A DNA stretch of 7,350 nucleotides from Deltaproteobacteria bacterium. Lineage in GTDB: Bacteria > Desulfobacterota > Desulfarculia > Adiutricales > Adiutricaceae. The translations under genes were made by a program, and so were the position numbers. The notes beneath the pieces were generated by a model. The model did not search any database. It was not told the origin of the DNA and saw nothing but the letters and a program-made list of their open reading frames with translations. The stretch covers positions 1 to 7,350 of the forward strand of contig JAIRNQ010000040.1 in NCBI GenBank assembly GCA_031257955.1, read 5' to 3'. Of this stretch, positions 4,582 to 7,350 are shown piece by piece (position 1 is the stretch's first letter; each line of letters starts with the position of its first letter).

Positions 4582-6627
4582 ATGACGGATAATACCAACG
4601 CTCCCGAGACCCCTTCCGACCCCGAACCCGACCCGATCAAGCGGGCGTCTTTCCTGCGCGGCGAGATCCGGCGTCACAACGCCCTATACTTCCAGCAAGA
4701 CCGCCCCGAGATCCCCGATGACGTTTATGACCGTCTTGTCCGGGAACTGGAAGAAATCGAGGCCGCCCACCCCGAGCTGGCCGCCGGCTCACCAACCTCC
4801 GAGGTGGCCCCGCCGCCGGGCGGGCGCTCCCTAAACGAAGTCATACACGACAGCCCCATGCTCAGCCTGGACAAGGCTTTAAGCGTTCAGGAGATATTGG
4901 ATTTTGAGGACAGAATAAAACGCTTCCTAGGCTCAAGCGAGCCTTTGAGCTTTTACACCATGCCTAAATTCGATGGGCTGGCCGTGGAACTCAGTTACGT
5001 CGACGGGACCCTGAAGCTGGCCTCGACCAGGGGGGACGGTCGCCGCGGCGAGGACATAACCCCCAACGCCAAGACCATCGACGGCATTCCCAAAACCCTC
5101 AACCCCGGGGCCCCCAAGGCCGATCTGTTCGTGCGGGGCGAGGTCTACATGGAAAAGGAAGAGTTCTCCCGCCTAAACGAGGAGCGGGAGGCGGCCGGCC
5201 AGTCCATCTTCGCCAACCCCCGTAACGCCGCCGCCGGTTCCCTGCGCCAGCTTGACGCCAACGTCACCCAAAAACGAAAGCTGCGATTTTTCTCCTACGG
5301 CCTCTCGGAGCCGGCCGCCTCCGGGGCCGCCACCTACGGCGGCCTTATGAAGGCCCTATCCAAATGGGGCTTTCCCGTGGAAAGCTCCAAGGCCAGTCGG
5401 GTCAACGAAAATCTGGCCGAAGCCTTGGCCGTTTTTCGCGAACTGGAAACCGACCGGGACAGCCTGCCCTTCGAGGTGGACGGGCTGGTAATAACCGTTG
5501 AAGATCTAAGCCTCTGGTCCAGGCTGGGGGCGACTTCCAGGGCCCCCAGATACGCCGTGGCCGCCAAGTTCAAGCCCCGGGCCGCCAGAACCAAGGTACT
5601 GGCCATAGAAATCCAGGTCGGTCGGACGGGGGCCCTAACCCCGGTGGCTTTCATGGAACCGGTCATGGTTAGCGGGGTCCGAGTGGCCCAGGCCACCCTC
5701 CACAACGAGGACGAGCTTAAACGCAAAGACGTGCGGGTGGGCGATTTTGTCATCCTCCAGAGGGCCGGTGACGTCATCCCCGAGATAGTGGAAGTGGATC
5801 TGGAAAAAAGGCCTACCGGCCTCCTCCCCTTCGAGTTTCCCAAGAACTGCCCCGTCTGCGGCACGGCCGCCGTCCGCAAGAAAGACGAGGCCGTCTCCCG
5901 CTGCCCCAACCGTTCCTGCCCAGCCCAGATTGAGGCTCGCCTCATTCACTTTGCCCACAAAAACGCCCTGGACATAGACGGGCTGGGGCAAAAGGTCGCC
6001 GCCCTGCTCCTGGCCAACGGACTGGTCAAGCAACCCTCGGATCTCTTCCGCCTCACCCCCGACGATCTGGCCAAACTGCCCCGCTTCGGAGACAAGTCGG
6101 CCGCCAAACTCATCGAGGGCATCGACAAGGCCAGAACCAAAAGCCTCTGGCGCTTCATAAACGCCCTGTCCATCCGCCACGTCGGCGAACGGGTCTCCCA
6201 AATCCTGGCCTCCCGCTTCGATAGCCTGGCCGCCCTCTCCGAAGCCACCAAGGACCAGCTCCAGGCCCTGGGCGACATCGGCCCGGAAGTGGCCAAGAGC
6301 GTACTGGACTTTTTCCAAAGCCCGCTTACCCACAGCTTCCTTCGCGACCTTATGGACGAATCCTTGGTCCGTCCCACCAAAGACGAGCCCGACGCCGGCG
6401 GGGCCCTGTCCGGTAAACGCTTCGTCCTGACCGGCACCCTCTCCACTATGACCCGGGCCGAGGCCAAGTCCCGCATCGCCGCCAAGGGCGGCCGGGTCCT
6501 CTCCTCGGTCAGCAAAGACACCGACTACGTTATCGCCGGCGAGGCCGCCGGCTCCAAATTCGCCAACGCCAAAAGCCTCAATATAGCCATCCTAGACGAA
6601 GAGGCTTTCATCAAAATGCTAGACTGA
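4582..6627 (+). CDS. ligA: NAD-dependent DNA ligase LigA
   Basis: Seals nicks in duplex DNA, joining Okazaki fragments and completing repair, with NAD+ as adenylate donor. All domains are present in order. Domain Ia (about 15-75) carries the NAD-binding YFQQDRPEIPDDVYD block (36-50). The adenylation domain has catalytic Lys129 in KFDG, TRGDG at 149-153 and RGEVY at 185-189. An OB fold follows at about 335-410. The zinc finger has Cys423, 426, 441 and 446, helix-hairpin-helix repeats lie at about 450-570, and a BRCT domain at about 606-681. At 681 residues it is full length, with a short acidic, proline-rich N-terminal tail. The start is the first ATG of the frame after the hairpin; the nearest GGGAG lies 13 nt upstream, a long spacing that suggests modest translation or a role for the hairpin. 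No clear terminator follows. Confidence 0.97.
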   Translation: MTDNTNAPETPSDPEPDPIKRASFLRGEIRRHNALYFQQDRPEIPDDVYDRLVRELEEIEAAHPELAAGSPTSEVAPPPGGRSLNEVIHDSPMLSLDKALSVQEILDFEDRIKRFLGSSEPLSFYTMPKFDGLAVELSYVDGTLKLASTRGDGRRGEDITPNAKTIDGIPKTLNPGAPKADLFVRGEVYMEKEEFSRLNEEREAAGQSIFANPRNAAAGSLRQLDANVTQKRKLRFFSYGLSEPAASGAATYGGLMKALSKWGFPVESSKASRVNENLAEALAVFRELETDRDSLPFEVDGLVITVEDLSLWSRLGATSRAPRYAVAAKFKPRAARTKVLAIEIQVGRTGALTPVAFMEPVMVSGVRVAQATLHNEDELKRKDVRVGDFVILQRAGDVIPEIVEVDLEKRPTGLLPFEFPKNCPVCGTAAVRKKDEAVSRCPNRSCPAQIEARLIHFAHKNALDIDGLGQKVAALLLANGLVKQPSDLFRLTPDDLAKLPRFGDKSAAKLIEGIDKARTKSLWRFINALSIRHVGERVSQILASRFDSLAALSEATKDQLQALGDIGPEVAKSVLDFFQSPLTHSFLRDLMDESLVRPTKDEPDAGGALSGKRFVLTGTLSTMTRAEAKSRIAAKGGRVLSSVSKDTDYVIAGEAAGSKFANAKSLNIAILDEEAFIKMLD

Positions 6628-7350
6628 CCAACGTCCACGACTCCGCTCCCAGAGAGCCCTAAAAATAGCGCCAATAATCATAGGTCCAATGGCATCGCTT
6701 TTTTATCGACGCCATAATGGATAATTACCATAACGCCGACAACTCAATTGAGATTGATTTTTATATATTGGCCAAAATCATTATTAACTCTTTTGCGGTT
6801 TTATTACTTTACTTCTCATTCTTTTGCCCCCTTCGCCGTTTTTACCAAAAAACTCTTGCGAGCTTTTGCGTCTTTGCGTTTTTCTTCCAACCAGACTGAC
6901 CTATTTTTTCCCTTTATACCGGCGATATCGCCAGAGCAATGGGCCTTAAAAAAGCTTATCAATTCTATACTATTATTCCTTTATATCGCGATAAGCAATA
7001 TAACAAGTAAAAATACGATAATTATTTGGCGTTAACCTATAATGGGCATATTCTTATAATCGAGGCTTTGAAACGATGTGCCCATATTTAGTGCCAACCC
7101 CCTTACGGCACACAATATAGAGCCCAATGAGGTACCCGCCAAGCCGGCCACGAACACTCTCGCACCCGATTATATCCAAGCGACCCTTTCGACCCTTTCC
7201 AAGGCCTCAGTTGGCCCCGAACTCACCTCGGGTCGCCTTGATAAACTTCTGACGAAAGGGCGAAAAAACCCTTAAAGACCTAACTGAATGACATTTTCTA
7301 CAATCGATAGAAATCGGGCCCAAACGTATTATAGGCCTGAGGATAGCTAT
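6628..7350. other. Gene-poor AT-rich region downstream of ligA
   Basis: I find no gene with a recognisable protein, no strong terminator and no tRNA. Visible structure includes a nine-base inverted repeat with one mismatch around a T-rich loop (6689-6697 with 6707-6715), a run of TTGCG-containing words at 6856-6878 within T-rich DNA, the perfect palindromes GGCGATATCGCC (6921-6932) and TATCGCGATA (6984-6993), and the promoter-like sequence at 7032-7060. A 65-codon frame from GTG 7078 to 7275 follows that promoter but lacks a good ribosome binding site and any family resemblance. A minus-strand frame open at the right edge (to TAG at 7298) is too short to judge. Confidence 0.6.
7032..7060 (+). 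promoter_or_regulatory. Sigma70-like promoter in the right intergenic region
   Basis: TTAACC (7032-7037, 4 of 6 to the -35 consensus), a 17-bp spacer and a perfect TATAAT (7055-7060). A second perfect TATAAT lies at 7038-7043 but has no matching -35 element. Transcription would start near 7067 and run rightward into a stretch with no recognised gene. AT-rich DNA yields such matches by chance, so this is tentative. Confidence 0.35.

Noticed and set aside
4562..4585. Seven-codon micro-ORF (ATG at 4562) whose TGA overlaps the ligA ATG
   Set aside because: Its start lies in the hairpin arm and it has no ribosome binding site; an ATGA overlap of this length is easily due to chance.
5334..6521. 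Several long antisense open frames within ligA
   Set aside because: They mirror a confidently identified complete LigA and show no domain; they arise from GC-rich codon use.
7298..7350. 3' end of a minus-strand gene entering from the right edge
   Set aside because: Only about 16 open codons before TAG (7300-7298) are visible; this is too little to distinguish from chance.

Overview
The window looks like chromosomal DNA of a Gram-negative, anaerobic bacterium, most plausibly of the Desulfobacterota (former Deltaproteobacteria) type. The evidence is gene content: a lipid A acyltransferase-family protein implies a lipopolysaccharide outer membrane, while an ATP-dependent activator of corrinoid proteins (RACo family) and an anaerobe-type ferredoxin imply a strict or near-strict anaerobe with corrinoid or C1 chemistry. 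The taxonomic placement is inference.

Layout, left to right. (1) The 5' part of a minus-strand ferredoxin gene runs off the left edge. Ahead of it are a clear ribosome binding site and a perfect FNR-type operator. (2) A long gene-free stretch of about 1.2 kb (419-1607) holds an AT-rich block, two near-identical 78/77-bp direct repeats, a GC-rich block with a short REP-like palindrome, a near-consensus sigma70 promoter whose -10 element lies in a second repeat pair, a GC-rich degenerate 27-nt repeat, and an AT-rich stretch before the next gene. (3) Three plus-strand genes follow with gaps of about 60 nt: an LpxL/HtrB-like acyltransferase, a RACo-like 2Fe-2S/ASKHA protein and the NAD-dependent DNA ligase LigA. 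A 13-bp perfect hairpin sits between the last two. (4) The right 720 nt is AT-rich and has no convincing gene; it holds one promoter-like sequence and a few palindromes.

The three plus-strand genes could be co-transcribed, but their functions (outer membrane lipid synthesis, corrinoid reactivation, DNA replication and repair) are unrelated, so this looks like a housekeeping neighbourhood rather than a dedicated pathway. The ferredoxin is separate, divergently oriented and probably oxygen- or redox-controlled. Confident coding sequence covers only about 72% of the window, which is low for a bacterium and puts the interest in the intergenic DNA. I do not see a defence system, CRISPR array, transposase, rRNA or tRNA.
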